A stretch of DNA of 64,000 bases from Diplolepis rosae (taxonomy: Eukaryota; Arthropoda; Insecta; Hymenoptera; Diplolepididae): the NCBI GenBank assembly GCA_030998225.1, contig JAPYXD010000677.1, positions 12,399,501 to 12,463,500 on the forward strand, read 5' to 3'. Numbering within the stretch: the stretch's first letter is position 1; the number at the start of each line of letters is the position of its first letter. Under the pieces are notes generated by a model. That model was not told where the DNA came from and did not search any database. It saw only the letters and a program-made list of their open reading frames with translations. Below, in pieces: positions 1 through 13,600 of this stretch. The translations under genes were made by a program, and so were the position numbers.

Positions 1-85
1 GTATGAAAAATTATTTATAGTAAAGATGAAATTTTAATTGTGGAAAATGAATTATTTTCTGATATTTTTAGCAATGCTCCTAGAC

Positions 86-3000
86 ATGACGCGGTCTAAT
101 GCTAACCTCAAGCGACAGCATTCTGATCTACCACAATTTGAATCGGTTGCCAGAATATCGAGTTTTCCGATTGTGGAAAGCGGTATTCATATTGCTGGAA
201 GTGTTTACGATATGATTAAAGTGAGTTTGATGAATTTATTTAAAATTAATGCGGTTCAAAATTTGGAGACTTGAAAAATAGAATTGTAAGACAGATTAAT
301 AATGATTAATTTAGAAAGATTGAAATACAAATAATTATGCAATTTAAAATATAAACAGTATGAATTTTCGACAAATTCAGTGGAATTGGAAATTTATTTT
401 CACTTTAAACATAAAAGGTTTCATTTAATTAAGGAACAATTTGTTTTGTTTAAGGCTGGTGTTTGAGAAAAATATTTAATTATACTTTCAGGAATTCCAA
501 TATTGTTAATAATGTTGTCCTTTGAAAAAGAAAGAATTATTTTTTTTTAGAAAAATTTAAATATACAAAAATGATTTATTGAAAAATTGTTATTCTTCAT
601 TTAACTTTTATTGATATTCATAAAGACCAATTTTTGAAAATTGATGGAATATCAATGAAAAGGAGCTTCTTTTACCGGGGAAGAGATTCTTTACAATTTT
701 ATTGCTTTTAACTTTTCAACATGATTAATTTAGTACCAGATAGAAAATAAACTTAAATTTATTAAAATCTGATCATTTTTGAAAAATTACTGTATAGCGT
801 TAACAAGAAAAGTTCAGTCAAAAATAAAAGATTCCCCATTAATAATATTCGTATGTTCAATATTTTTTCGTGGAAAGTAATCCATATACTTTTAAACAAC
901 ATTATCAATAATAATATTGCAATTCCTAAATGTATAATTAAATATTTGTTGCCTTGATGATTTTAAATCTTGGAGTGATATTATCACTCGTGTTTTATGA
1001 CAAAAAAAACATTAATTGTTATGAAAAAAATTTTAAACTTTTGAAAAATAATAATTCTAATGTTTTTCTTATTATGACTTCTTAGCAATTTTTGAACAAT
1101 GTTCGGATTTTTATAAACCATGGTTTATTTTTTTTGCAGAAAATATTCTCTACAACTCCATTGTTTCCAATTTTAAAAGTAAAGTTTTTAGTGGCTAAAA
1201 TCGTTAAAAGAATTTTTTTTAAAGAAACATTATTTTAAAATAACTTTATTTGAATAATATATTCTTCATCTTTAAAATCGGAAACAGTAGACTTGTAGGG
1301 AATATTTTTCCCGAAAAAATAAGTCATGATTCATAAAAATCTATTAATTTTTATAAAATTAGAATGAAGCTATAGTAAGCAAAAATTCTATCACAAAAAA
1401 CATAATTAAAAGTATTGTTTTTTGTATGTTTTAAATTTTTTTCATAAGACACGAGTGATAATATTATTCCAAGTCTTGAAATCGTAGAAAAACATTTATG
1501 ACTGAGATCAGATTAAAAGATATTATTAAGGTATTTGAGCTTTCATTTGTTTTGAATTATTTATTGGATATGAATAAATTGTTAAAAAAAGTGATACATT
1601 TTACAAAAGAATGAATTTCTATGAATATTTAGCGCTCAAATTCACTAATGTGTTGGAGTCTCGACACTGCAGAGTTATCCTTAGCATTAGCAACAGCTTC
1701 AGCTAAACCAGCAATTTTTGCCCTAAATGGTCCAATCACAACAATTGATCAGCTCCTGTGCAGAGGCATCGATATTGTAGAGCAGAGAGTACCAGTTGTT
1801 CAACTCCCTCCTCAACTTGTAAGTCTTTAAACATCTTTCTCAAAACAACAAATTTAGATAAAAATAAATATATTCTATTATCTATTCATTATCTATGAAA
1901 ATACACAGCAAAGATAATTAATAAAGAAAAACTTATTTTTGTAAACAAGATATATTGGAATACAAGAGAATACGTCAACAACAGAATTGTGAGGCCCGTT
2001 TTAATGCGAGCAGGCAGTGTTAAGCAGATAGGTAGTCAGGCTGCATATGCAGCAGTAGATAGACTAGATGGAGCCCTCACTGTTGCTGATGAATATATCG
2101 ATCATTACTTACCAGGAGATCCAGGTGATAAGATTACCGAAGGTAAATAACACCTCGAAAACCTACACCTGATTATAATCTCTGAAAAGCAAGTGAATTT
2201 TATTCGAATTTATTCACCTAGGATACAAACGTCGCGTGAAAACTTTTCAGAATGGCCCAGGCTGGACGCAGGCTTGGCGAGCTATAGCAAGGCATAAAGC
2301 CTTGAACCAGGCTTGGGTCTGGCCTAGCGGCCGGATTTTTCAAAAACCCAGACTGGGCCCAAGCCTAGCTCGGTGTTTTATTGCGGGACTAGAGTCAGGC
2401 TTGGGAATTTTTACACTTCAAATCTTCTGAAATTTACGAAATTTTTAAGTCACAAATGTGACGAAAAATCATATGATATTTACAATATTTTTGAGAGAAT
2501 GTATCCTAAATTTGTTAAAGGTTGGGCACAATTTCCGAAATTTTTCTCCAAATAACGAAACTGAAACAGAATTATCATAGAATTTATCTTGATTCGGTGA
2601 ATACGGTGGATGTTGTTATAATTCGAATTTTAATTCCATAATTTTGGCCATCGAAACTGCGCAGGTGTGCACCCGTGCATTGTCTTGGTGGAGGAGGGTC
2701 TTTTTCTTTTTCAAATGAGGACGTTTTATATATATATAATACGCTCCAGTTATCTTTTCAGACGATTTCACCGTCTTCACCTTCTTTAGAGCCCATTTGC
2801 TTTCAAAAACCCACTTTTTTTACTGTTCCCTTGTCTCTGGAGTGCTCTCTAAATCTGAATCAGTCAATTTTTCACTGATTGAACCAGTAATTTGCATTTT
2901 CACTGATTGATCAGTGCAAAAATATTTTTCACTGTCAAATCAGTTAATTTTCACTGATTGAATCAATGCAGAAATATTTTTCACTGTTAAATAAGTTGAT

Positions 3001-6000
3001 TTTCACTAAAGAAATCAGTGAAATTTGACTGATTTATGGTAACATCTTTTTAGTTATTTGAATCAGTCAAATTTCACTGATAATCAGTAGTTTTTTGACT
3101 GATTTAGATTTAGAGAGTGCAGCAATGTATCCATGTTTTGTCCACAGCTATGTATCGACGCAGAAACTCGTTAGGATTCCGACGAAAAATCGCTAAAATA
3201 GCCTCACAGTAGACCACACGATTGCGTTTATTCTCTTCTAAGAGCAAACACGGCTCCCATCTTGTTGAGATTTTTTTCACTACCAATAAAAATACCAGTA
3301 AAAAAAGGTCCGTTTCTATCCATACAAATTCTAATGCAACTGTCAATTGTTTGAACATATTCAACGCAACACTCAGTCACTTGCTTGACAAATCGAAAAT
3401 TATATATCTTCTTTCCCCTCAACGGGCTTTAAAACACAACGCTTTACAGTGGAGTAATTGGAAAAAGTACAGTGTTCGACACGGGTTGAAAGGTGATTTC
3501 AGACTTTTGTGATTGCTCCCCTCGCTTGGCTCGGGGTGCAAACTTCACACTCGTGTAAAATCTGCACCTTTCAACTCTTGTTGAACAATCTACTATACCC
3601 AATTGTAAACAGTTGCAAACATAGGAGCAGATGTGCCAAGAACGTCATCCAACTCAGCTTTGATCTCTTTCGGTGTTAAGCCTTTTAAATATAAGTGTTT
3701 AATCACCGCTTGAAATTCACTTTTTTCCATTTTTCTAAATACACAAAAGTTTTTTGCTTCAATCGACAATAAAAATGAAACCATGTGATGGATATAACTG
3801 AAACTTTACCAGCTGTCTAGTGGGTAATGATGCTTACTAAAACCAAACCATTTTCGATACTACGAGCGCCATCTGTTGGATTTTCTAACGACTTATTGAA
3901 CGACCCTCGTAACTTCTCTGTACATTCTAGTAAAGTTTTCTATAGCCTATATAGTTATTACATAGTTTTTCTATAGTTTAGTATTTTGCAGCAAAAGATT
4001 CCCACTACGACACGTTTTTCCCTAAACTATGAACCGTGCTTTAGTAAAAATTTTAAGTTTGGGTCACTACGAGATCTAACTTGTATCATGTCACTTTTCT
4101 TTCTAATTTTAATGTAATTTTAGTTGACGCGAATCCTGTCGAACCGTCGAGTAAAACAGCTCGTACCATAAAACATGGTGCTCGATTCTCAAGAAAATTG
4201 CAAAGAAGGCTCACACGTCGCACATTGGCGGAAGCGAAAGCTCTCAAGGAACAAGGAACAGAATGTATTGCTGTGCTTCTCTACGTAGCTGAACTTGTAA
4301 GTTTTTAAAGATAAAATTAAATTTCATCCATTTGCATAATTTTGACCTAAATCCAACGATTTTGTAACAAGTATTAATAAAGAATATTAACTAAAAATAT
4401 CCTCCAGGTACTCGTTTTAATTTATATATCAAGTTTAGTAATGAAAAGAAATCGATGAAATGCCTTTTATATTAATTCTGAGTAACATGACTTTTGATAG
4501 ATTATCTGTAATTTTTGCAATAACTTGCTCCATCAGCATTCGCATTTATCTGCTTTCCCGTACCGTACACACAAGATGCCTCATTCCATTCATCGATTTT
4601 GTACATTAGATTTCATTTGCTTTTTTATTGTTGCCATTAAAGTCGTTTTTAAACTTTAATTCCTATTTTTCTATACTTATTACCTTTAACTGACTATCTG
4701 CAACCTGTGTTACTGGGTGAAGTAAACAATTATTGTGCAACTAATTGTAATTAAATACGAGAATACCCCAATAGAAGAGCATTTCGTATTTGCACTTATT
4801 ATATAAATACTATTAAAAACATTCTATAGTTTGGTAAATTGAAAATATTCTCTGTATATGTTTCTAATACAAAACGAATTAGTTTCTCAACAGAAATCTC
4901 ATTACTTTCAATAATTATCAGTCCTGAAAGTTGCATACTTTTAACAATACTTGTTACAAGGTAGTTACATGTTAATCCGAAAATAATAATATTTTAGCGA
5001 ACAGTCGTTCTCTGATAATAATTGTTACAGAATCATTTAGAATAAATCCTGTAGTAACCTTGTAAGAAGCATTGTTATAAACGTATTAACCAGCTAATTT
5101 CAGGTACAGTATAGAAGTATAAAAACCAAGTTAAAAGTATGCCTACTAATATAATATTCTTTGAATCATTATACTTTTGAAATTGATTTGAGTAAATTTC
5201 ATATTTTTTGTAAAAATCTATTGGATCTATAACTTAATTCGTGCGGTTTGCTAAGAGATGGCGTAACTTGATTATTATTCCATCGTTCCAATATTCCGAA
5301 CATGCGTTGGAAAGCTACTGTCATTGTGCGTCTTTTTCAGTATATGTCATTCATTTGAAGCGTAAACAACAAAAATTTTTTTCACTCAAATATGTCGAAC
5401 TTTGTGCTTGAAAAAGTGTTTTTGCGGGGAGTTCTTCTTCATTACTCTAATATGAAGAAAACTGCTGCCGAAAGTCATCGTAGTTTGGTGGAAGTTTATA
5501 GTGAACATGCTCTAGCTGAGCGAACGTGCCAAAAGTGGTTTGCGCGATTTAAAAGTGGTGATTTTGGCTTGGAAGACGAAGAACGTTCTGGGCAGACAAA
5601 AAAGTTTGAAGATGAAGAACTGGAAGTATTACTTAATGAAGATTGTTGTCAAACACAAGAAGAGCTCGCAGAATCTTTGGGAGTCACTCAAGCAGCCATT
5701 TCAAAACGTTTAAAATCAGCCGGATACATTCAAAAGCAAGGAAATTGGATTCCACATGAACTCAAGCCGAGAGACGTTGAAAGGCGATTTTGCATGTCCG
5801 AAATGCTGGTGGAACGCCACAATAAGAAGTCATTTTTGCATCGGATTGTTACTGGTGATGAAAAATGGATCCATTACGACAACCCCAAGCGCAAAAAATC
5901 ATATGTGAAACCCAGCCAACCAGCCAAATCAACGGCAAAGCCGAATATCCATGGCATATTTGGTGGGATCAGAAGGGTGTGCTGTATTATGAGCTGCTAA

Positions 6001-7454
6001 AACCGGGTGAAACCATCAATGGAGAACGCTACCGAGCACAATTAATCCGTTTGAAGAGAGCAATAGCCGAAAAACGCCCGGAATATGCGACCAGACACGA
6101 GGCAATAATTTTCCATCATGACAAAGCTCAGCTGCATGTTGCTATTCCGGTTAAGATCTATTTGGAAAACAGTGAATGGGAAGTTTTACCCCACCCGCCT
6201 TATAGCCCAGACCTTGCCCCTTCTGACTACCATTTGTTCCGGTCAATGCAGAACGCCCTCACGGTTCACATCAGAACAGGGTATCAAAAATTGGCTTGAT
6301 TCATTCTTGGCCGCCAAGCCGGCGCAGTTCTTTTGGGATGGAATCCACAAATTGCCAGAAAGATGGGAAAAAGCCATAGCTTCAGATGGGCAATACTTTG
6401 AATAATACTATTGTGCATGTTTTTCTTAAATAAACGTTCAAATTTTGAAAAAAAACCGCAAGAATTAAGTTATAGATCCAATATTATAGCGATGTTCTAC
6501 TATTCTATTTATTTATATTTATTCTATTTTTGATTTGATTCTTCAGGTTGCAACTGACCCTAAACAGGCTTTGCAAAAAGCGAAGGAACTATGGGCGACA
6601 CTCAGCTTACCAGAACCAGAAAATCAGGCACGACCAGCAACTTTGGAACAGTTTCTGGTTTTGTTGATACGTGAATTAGCTCGTCGAATCGTACACTTAG
6701 TAAATGCAACAGCAGTACTTGCATCAAGATCACCAAGTGTTTTTGGTAGATTGTTTGTGTCCGTTTCACATCAATTGCTCTCCATCGCCGATTCTGCTGT
6801 AAAGGTTAAGTAAATCATCTATTTGATTCAATAATTAATGCAAAAAACGAAGTAAATATAATATACAAATTGTTTTTTATCATTTTCAATACGACTTTCG
6901 AATGTTCTTCAAAAGTTATAAATTGTATTTACATTATCTTTACCATACCGCATTGCATTTTTCAGATCACACCAATTGTAGGAAAGAGCGACGCTTTAAA
7001 AACGAAGGCAACAGCCGTGCAGTCAGCTATCTACAGGCTTAACTCAACAACAAATCAACTATTGGTATGTGAAATGATTATAAAATGTATTCTTGTAACA
7101 CTATGATTAGATAATAAGCTTACAGGGTGGAAGATAATCCGTCATTTTTAATGTTTTTCTTGAACTTTAATTCTAATCTTTGATACAAAAGTATCGAATG
7201 TAAAGAACAAGGTTACCAGACCTATAACCTTCTTTTCTCTTATCTGTAATTTTGAAATTATCCTTTTTTAAAAAATTAAGAGTTAATGACAGTTATATTA
7301 TAAATTACCTTTTGGATAATTATAGGAGCAGCTTGCAGCATTTTTAGCGGGAAGACCTCAAGTCCAGAAAAATAATCACATCCAGAATCGTCAGCAAAAC
7401 CACAACCACCACCTGACGTCGTCGTCCAATCCACCAGTCAATGGAATCGAATAA
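86..7454 (+). CDS. Lsd-1: Perilipin of the LSD-1/Plin1 class, seven coding exons
   Basis: Coding exons: 86-220, 1633-1818, 1950-2142, 4124-4296, 6547-6804, 6966-7064, 7326-7454. All junctions are GT-AG, phases are 0,0,1,0,0,0, and the joined frame is open for 390 aa. Exons 1-3 (about aa 1-172) carry the PAT/perilipin N-terminal pattern: a short motif near ISSFPIVESGIH, an aspartate/alanine-rich helix around LDTAELSLALATA, and IDIVEQRVPVVQLPPQ at the exon 2 end. Exons 4-6 give the longer C-terminal half that separates LSD-1 from LSD-2. By family knowledge the product coats lipid droplets and gates lipolysis. The start is the in-frame ATG at 86; further in-frame ATGs lie upstream and an acceptor-like AG is at 70-71, so a 5' exon may lie outside the window. 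Intron 4 contains a mariner. Family assignment is firm; the LSD-1 label is likely, and the exact N-terminus is unsure. Confidence 0.87.
476..1495. repeat. Two adjacent foldback elements in intron 1 of the LSD-1 gene
   Basis: The first has imperfect arms at about 476-540 and 885-946 (a shared AATATTG...AACATTAT pattern). The second has longer arms at about 962-1190 and 1270-1495. Its outer ends read GAGTGATATTATCACTCGTG and the near-complement around 1449-1480. A related half-copy lies at about 19200-19440 and a related foldback at 62041-62660; they share the motif near GAAAATATTCTCTACAACTC. No ORF is visible, so these look like non-autonomous elements. Confidence 0.6.
2230..2425. repeat. GC-rich block with repeated AGGCTTGG motifs
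   Basis: This short GC-rich patch in intron 3 of the LSD-1 gene contains the motif AGGCTTGG or its complement about four times (near 2271, 2308, 2369 and 2396) plus several GGCCC runs. Its composition differs sharply from the AT-rich flanks. The short ORFs across it look accidental. It may belong with the GGCCCGA-type repeats at 27040-27470 and 42010-42170, but I could not show this by alignment. Confidence 0.4.
2842..3120. mobile_element. MITE with terminal repeats GCACTCTCTAAATCTGA-like
   Basis: The left end (GTGCTCTCTAAATCTGAATC) is repeated in inverted orientation at the right end (3101-3120). The interior is built of alternating CACTGATT and AATCAGTGAA motifs, so it can fold on itself. 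A matching single end occurs at about 58646-58668. It has no coding capacity. The right end abuts a mariner fossil that starts near 3115. Confidence 0.55.
3115..3909 (-). pseudogene. Truncated mariner element, minus strand
   Basis: Reading the minus strand from 3909, the end TACGAGGGTCGTTCAATAAG is typical of mariner inverted repeats. An N-terminal helix-turn-helix segment follows (3593-3739, including KGLTPKEIKAELD and FATVYNWV). After a gap comes a catalytic-core piece (about 3118-3190) with FLRRYIAVDKTWIH. In that piece the usual DET around the first catalytic aspartate reads DKT. The rest of the core, with the other two aspartates, is missing, and the 3' end is cut at the adjacent MITE. 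It is clearly non-functional. Confidence 0.7.
5221..6481 (+). mobile_element. mariner element, copy 1 (TIRs and TA target duplication)
   Basis: Near-perfect terminal inverted repeats of about 28 bp (TTGGATCTATAACTTAATTC at the left and its complement at 6454-6481) are flanked by TA on both sides (5219-5220 and 6482-6483). The 1261 bp element sits in intron 4 of the LSD-1 gene in the same orientation. The same family occurs at 57312-58438 with the same TIRs. Confidence 0.93.
5392..6405 (+). pseudogene. mariner transposase pseudogene, copy 1
   Basis: The reading starts with MSNFVLEKVFLRGVLLHY and runs through the paired helix-turn-helix region to the first catalytic aspartate (VTGDEKWIHYDN, about 5850). 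The frame then shifts near 5950-5975 and shifts back near 6265-6280. The second and third acidic positions (FHHD at about 6111 and APSDYHLF at about 6219) are separated by 34 residues, the D34D spacing that defines mariner. The usual NARPH after the second aspartate is degraded to KAQLH. With two frameshifts no functional enzyme is expected. Confidence 0.88.
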
Positions 7455-7671
7455 CATTGCTTTAATGGAAAATATAGATTTCGTGAAAACTTCATTTTCT
7501 GATGAACATTATGATATATGTATTCTTTCTCCTTACTTTAGGTACCTTATCGTATATATTTTCTCGTAACTTCTCTAAGTACTGTTATTAGTTATTGACA
7601 CAATGTATCAGTGTCTTCTATAACATCTTAAGCTTTGAAATATTGCTAATCTAATTAGAATTAAGTCATAA

Positions 7672-7677
7672 AATAAA
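7672..7677 (+). terminator. Candidate polyadenylation signal of the LSD-1 gene
   Basis: AATAAA occurs about 220 bp past the stop codon at 7454 and is the best-placed signal before the intergenic AT-rich stretch. Confidence 0.5.
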
Positions 7678-7679
7678 GG

Positions 7680-9060
7680 GTGAGTTTGCAAGAGTTTATT
7701 ATTTAGTTCTAGCATTACTTTTTTCAATTGAGTATTTTATTGGGAAAAACATGTTTTGAAAATTATTTTTTATACTTCAGTTCTGATCTGCTATGCAAAC
7801 TAATATTATCCAAATTATTTATAAATGACTAAACACATATGTTAATTCCAAAATGTTTTACATTTCAAGCATGTGCGTTGCTAGAGTGGAATATGGAAAT
7901 AAGAGGATAACAATTTTCCACAAGATATTGGATTTTAATTCAATTTAAGAGTAGCTTTAATAAGAATAAGCATATTCACAGAAATACTATTTATGGATTT
8001 GATCTTTTGTCCAACTTTTTCATTTCTTTAAACCGAAAAAATCTTTGATAAACATCAGTGATTCTGAAGTTCTATAACATATAAAAATATTTCTATTTCT
8101 TTTATTTCCTATATTGTGTCATATAGGCAAAGGTCATCTGCACATATTTTTATAATAAAAATATATATTTGTAATATAATATTATATATATGTTATAATT
8201 AATAATAGTACAAATCTAAATGGAGTAAATCTATAGACTAATAAACATTGTATAATTGTACACTGTGGAAAATTTTATTACATTGATATTTATTTTATCT
8301 ATGTTTAGTGTAAATACTCATCCTACTAATATCAAAAGCTGATCGAAAGTATTCAAGATTAATTAGATTTAAAATACAACTTAAATAATATTAATATTAA
8401 GAGACGAATTTCGAAAGAGTATCAGTTCTTTTCCTCTAATTATTCTCCAACAAATACATCAGAAAGCGTATTTATAATTATAAAATATTTAATTACAAGC
8501 CTATGATATGTAACTAAGATCTGTAATGTACACATAAATTTGATAAGAAAATAACTTGACACTTTGATGAATCATATGCTTTAATTTTCCAGACATAAGA
8601 TATTATCAAGAAGATATTCATTAATAGATAATATCTACTTGTATTAAACCAGACATCTAAATGAAGACTAATGAGTTCGTGAAAAAGTAATCTAATTATT
8701 CTAATAATTAGGTATCTCCATCTAAATTTAACTATTAATAATTTCATTCAATCGCCGTATCCAGATGTGACTAAATCCATAAAGGAAAAACAACAAAATT
8801 GAAAGTTATCTCTACGTAAATTATGTTTGCTCTGGAGTCTCATTTATCAAAGTCGTCAAAATTTTAGCTGGTATTTATTAACTAATTGATGTGATGTTTC
8901 GCTCGTACGCTGGTTAGAAATAACGTACGCCTATGGTAATTTTAGCAGTGATAGGAAGAGCAGTATCTCTTGATTTCTCTGTTTGGACTTTGTACCTGGA
9001 TCATGAAACATTGAAAACCACGAGCATTCAACGAAGCTCACTTTCAACAAAGCACTTCCA
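7680..9060. other. Intergenic AT-rich stretch, nothing recognised
   Basis: The spacer between the LSD-1 gene and the first LSD-2 gene is very AT-rich, with short ATATAT runs around 8155-8200. I see no coding segment, RNA gene or clear transposon. Confidence 0.5.
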
Positions 9061-9203
9061 TTGGATAGTTTAAATATTGACTATTGCGCAGGCGTCTTGA
9101 CAGTTATAAGTGTTTAATCTGTGAGGATAATTTCGGTTTTCGTATTCGTTAACTACCATCCTTGTTGTAACGTTCGTGCGTTGTTTCTGTTAGTTTACAT
9201 CAC
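9060..9203 (+). promoter_or_regulatory. Candidate 5'UTR exon/promoter region of Plin2a
   Basis: This patch is less AT-rich than its flanks and ends in a good donor (CAC|GTGAGT at 9204). The first coding exon of Plin2a is preceded by an acceptor (TTATTTTTAG, 10611-10620), which requires an upstream non-coding exon. A matching arrangement (donor at 16282) precedes Plin2b. The transcription start cannot be placed from sequence alone. Confidence 0.35.
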
Positions 9204-9359
9204 GTGAGTACTGTTCTTCCTCGTTGACCAAAACTATTTTCTAGTCCATTTTCTTAATAATTACACAATATTAGTAAAAATTGGTAACAAATTAACAAAT
9301 CTCTCTCTGGCTTTTGTTTATTATGAGATTATTTCAAAACTAGTTTGTAACATATTTTG

Positions 9360-10560
9360 ATTTGGATAGAACATTTTTTTTCTACGAGCGGGACATAAAG
9401 TAGACTTTATTGCCCCATGTGGAGCAAACAAATCCATTTTTTGACCCCCTAACAAAAAAAATGGTGTGCGACAAGGGAAAAACATTTATTTTACTCGTGT
9501 GATTATTGTCCTCGCTTTGCTTGAAGATCAAACATCACAATCGCAAAATAAATTTTTTTCCTAGTTGTTGCACAATACACTATTATTCATACAAATTTTC
9601 AGTTTCGTTTCTCTATTAAAAATTTATAATCAAGGGCATTTATACTCAAGACATTAGCACATTTGATGGACTTTAAGTTTTAGTATGTTTATGTCGAAAT
9701 GGAAAAAAACCTTGTTTTCAAAATTTAGAAAATTATAAAGAAGATGAAATGGAAATAGATAAACTATTTTTGGTTTGGGGAATTAAAAAGAGTTCGATTT
9801 CAGCAAAATCTTTGGCTAAACTTCTTTTAATCGTTATTATTACGTGTGATTATGATTATTTTTATTTATTTTAGACGTAGACATGTAGGAAATAAACTTG
9901 CTTGTTCAGATGAGATTGTTAATTTTTTAAATATTACATACATTAAACATCTTGTTTTATTCCAAGCTTTCAATATGATATTTTTGTATTTTACTTGATT
10001 TTTTTCTGTATTGTATAATTTTTATCAAGAATTTAGTGACTTTTCATATAAATAATGTGCTTCATATAGTGAAAAGTTAGAGTAAGCACCATTTGTTTCA
10101 TTTTTTTTGACAATTATATCTTTATTGTTCAAAAAATTTTAAAGGAAGAGAATTTTTCCCGCATTAGCGATAAAGCGTTTTGGAATATCATTTTAGCTGA
10201 CATAGAACTTTGAATAAAGGAATGTGCAGGTTCAATGCCCGGAATGTTGCGATGTCTTGCCATGAATCACAATTATTTGCACTTATTTTACTAAAAATAG
10301 GTGCCTTGAGTACTTATCTTTTTTTTGATCTTGAGTTCAACACCCTTGCTCATAAATTCACATGTGCAAGTACTTGCACATGTAAAAGCACTTTGTACTT
10401 GCTACTAATAATAACTAAGTCGATAATTAACTTTTTTCACTCCCTGGTGTGAAAATCTCTCTTCAAAAGATGTTCATAACTCTTGATAATTTCTCTCATA
10501 ATCGATGAAAGTCATGAAGAAGAATTTGCTGTATTCTCTTTCTTTCTAAATTGTAAAATA
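9360..10560. other. Presumed 5'UTR intron of Plin2a with diverged repeats
   Basis: Around 9655-9900 the sequence resembles, in diverged form, the TTAA-flanked element at 58730-59095 (shared motifs include ACATGTAG and a nearby poly-A/T pattern). The part at 9380-9600 shares TTGTGATTGC/CCTCGCTTGGC-like wording with 3505-3600, suggesting an unnamed dispersed repeat. I found no gene here. Confidence 0.3.
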
Positions 10561-10636
10561 TGTACCTGACATATGTTAATATTTTAATTACTATGAATAA
10601 TTCATTGATGTTATTTTTAGACATATATTGTCAACA

Positions 10637-13600
10637 ATGGCAGCTGAGACGCAACAATTACCTCAATTAGAAATAATCAATCGTGTCCTAGAAATTCCAA
10701 CTGTGGAATTGGCTCTTACAAAATCAGCGGAAACGTACTTTCGAGTGAAAGATTCATATCAATTTGTACATTGGGCTTTTTCTACTGCCGAGACTTCTTT
10801 GAGTAATGCAAAAAAACAAGCATTACCGATTGCAGTTCCTATTGCCAAGAAATTTGAAACCCCTATACACTTCGTTGACCACACACTGTGTCTGGGGCTT
10901 GATAAAATAGAAAAAAAAGTTCCTATGGTTAAGGAACAGCCTGAACAGGTTGGTAGAATATTAAAAATATTATTAATATTATTGTTCCTTAATATACAAG
11001 AAGTACATTTTGAAAATAATATTTTAATTAAATCATGAAAAGATAATATGCGTGCATCTTAACTCAAATTTATTTTTAATAACAAAATATATCTAAATTC
11101 ATAAAAATTATTATATTAAATGCATATGTGTATTAGAATTAAAATAAAAATTTGTATTTTTCTAGATAAAAGCATTTTAAATTTATTATACGTTACTGAA
11201 AATAACTGTATTTTAAGTAACTATAAATAAATTTATTTTTAGAATTTTGATGGTAGAGTTGAAATGTCACTGTTTACATTATCAGGACACAAGTCTCAGT
11301 ATCGGATAGGATACTTTTCTGACAGGTGTCCTCGCAGACAATTTCAAACTCTTAAATCGTGGAAAACAATTAATAATTTTCAAAGAATTTAATATCTTTC
11401 TGTGAAAAAAGAGACGCTTTCGACTGTGCCAGAATTGGAGCCAACGGCAATCGAAAGACCCGGGCTCGAATCCCGGCACAGTCGAAAGCGTTTCTTTTTC
11501 ACAGAAAGATTTTGAGAATTTTTTTTCGTAGCGAAATACTAAAATTTGGATGAACTATATGATAGTTTACTATAGATTGTATTAAAATTTACTATAATCT
11601 ATACTAAAGTTTCATATAATTTTTAGAATCTTTAGTATTCTGACTACTAAAAATTTCTAGTCAGCCAGGAATAATTACTATTGAACCTCGATTTTCCCTA
11701 GATTGCTAATATTTTTTAGAATTATAAAATAAAACATTTATTGCTATAAAAATTTTCTCTGTAATGTAATTTGAGAGTTAATCTTATGATTTGATTTAAA
11801 GAAATTTCTTGATTATTTTTTTTTCTTTGAATTGAAGAAATAAATGTATAAGCAGTCGCATAGTACATATGTAATGTGATTCACAGAAATATTTTCTTTA
11901 TTTTAAAGAAAAAATTTGCTTTGTTCAAGGTTATAAAATTAAATAAATTATTTCTTAAGTTTTTGCCAGTAATGTATTCAAATAATTTATATTAAAAAAA
12001 AAAAAAATTATATTTGTTCTAAAGGTGTTTTTACTTCGAATTGAAGAAATGAAGTCGACAGAAAGATGTTCAAATTCTTTAAAAAACAATTTCTTCAATT
12101 TAAATAAAACTTTTTTCTGGGTGTAGTAATAACATAATTTTAATCATTTTCAACTGATTTTTCATGGTAGTATTGTAATGCCTCATAATGTATATTAATT
12201 GATATTTTAAAGTCATGGATCAACCAGTACAGCTGACTAAATCAATGAAATCAGTTTCCCCCAAGATTTTTCCACAATAATGCATTTTTTAGCTCAAAAT
12301 TTAGGGTAAAATTAAGGACATATTAACGGATGGCTCTAGACTTTAATTAGTTTTTAAAAATTAAAAAAAATGTGGTGTCGGTAAAATAGGAATTATTCTT
12401 TTTTATTGTTTAGAATTAATTAAAGTTTACAACCATCTGCTAATATGTCCTGAAGTTTTAGCTAAAAAAATGCATTATTGTGGAAAAATCTTGGGGGAAA
12501 CTGATTTAATTGATTTAGTCAGCTGTACTGGTTGATTCATGGCCTTAAATAAATAATAAGTATTTAGAAGAACATTAGTAGATTCTTTCCCCTAAGTTAC
12601 GTATCATAGTTATCTGCCTCTGAAATGACGTTTATGAAACTACTTTTTTCTTGTTATTGACGTAAGAATGTTTTCACAGATTCTGGAGAATGCATATATG
12701 CTGGCTCTTGAAAAAGTGAGACCAGCGGTATTGACAATTTCGTATGCAAACGACCTGATTGTATCACAAGCAACATCACTCAAGGACATAAGTTGGAATA
12801 AAGTTAATCAAATCTTGAACACACATTATGGATCAGTGGCAGTTCAAAGTATCGATAGCACAGCAGTTTTGGTCGACAAACTTATTGACAAATATTTTCC
12901 TCCTACGGAAGAAGAAAAAGTTACCGGTTAGTTTCAGTTTTCTGATGAGATCCAAAAAAGAGAAAAAACTATATTATAAATTCATTAAAAATTTCACATC
13001 CTTTAAACCGAATTTTTTTATTGAGATATATTTTCTTGTATTTATTTATTTTTTCTTACTTTCTCCGTGAATATTCTGATTTATGAATACACACTAAGAA
13101 AAAAGATTTAATTGAATCAAAAAAATTATTTGTTTGAAACACTTTCTTTGATGTAAAGAAATGTTTTGTTTAAATGAAACAAAATTTGTTTAATTCAAAC
13201 AAAATATCTTTAGTTTGTAGATATGTTGTTACCGGTATTATAATTTTAACATTAAAGTGAATGGCCTTTCTTTAGACCAAATAAATATTTGTTCGAATCA
13301 AATAAATTTCTGCCTTGAATCAAACAAATTATATCTTTAACCATATATCAATGCATTAATTTCTTTGTTTTGAAAATAAAATTAATTTGATTCAAACAAA
13401 TATTTATTTAACTCAAAGATATTTTGTTTGAATCAAACAAATTTTATTTCATTTAAACAAATCATTTCTTTAAATCAAGAAAAGTCGTTCAAACAAATCA
13501 TTTTCTTTGATTCAATCAAATCTTTTTTCTGAGTGCACCTCGAAAACAGTTTCTTTGAACCAAAGAAACATTTCTTTGATATGCGGTCAAAGAAAAATTT

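Noticed and set aside
11420..11480. Possible tRNA gene at the CTCGAATCCCGGCAC box
   Set aside because: Only the B-box half is tRNA-like; no acceptor or anticodon stems form, and the segment recurs in a SINE family.
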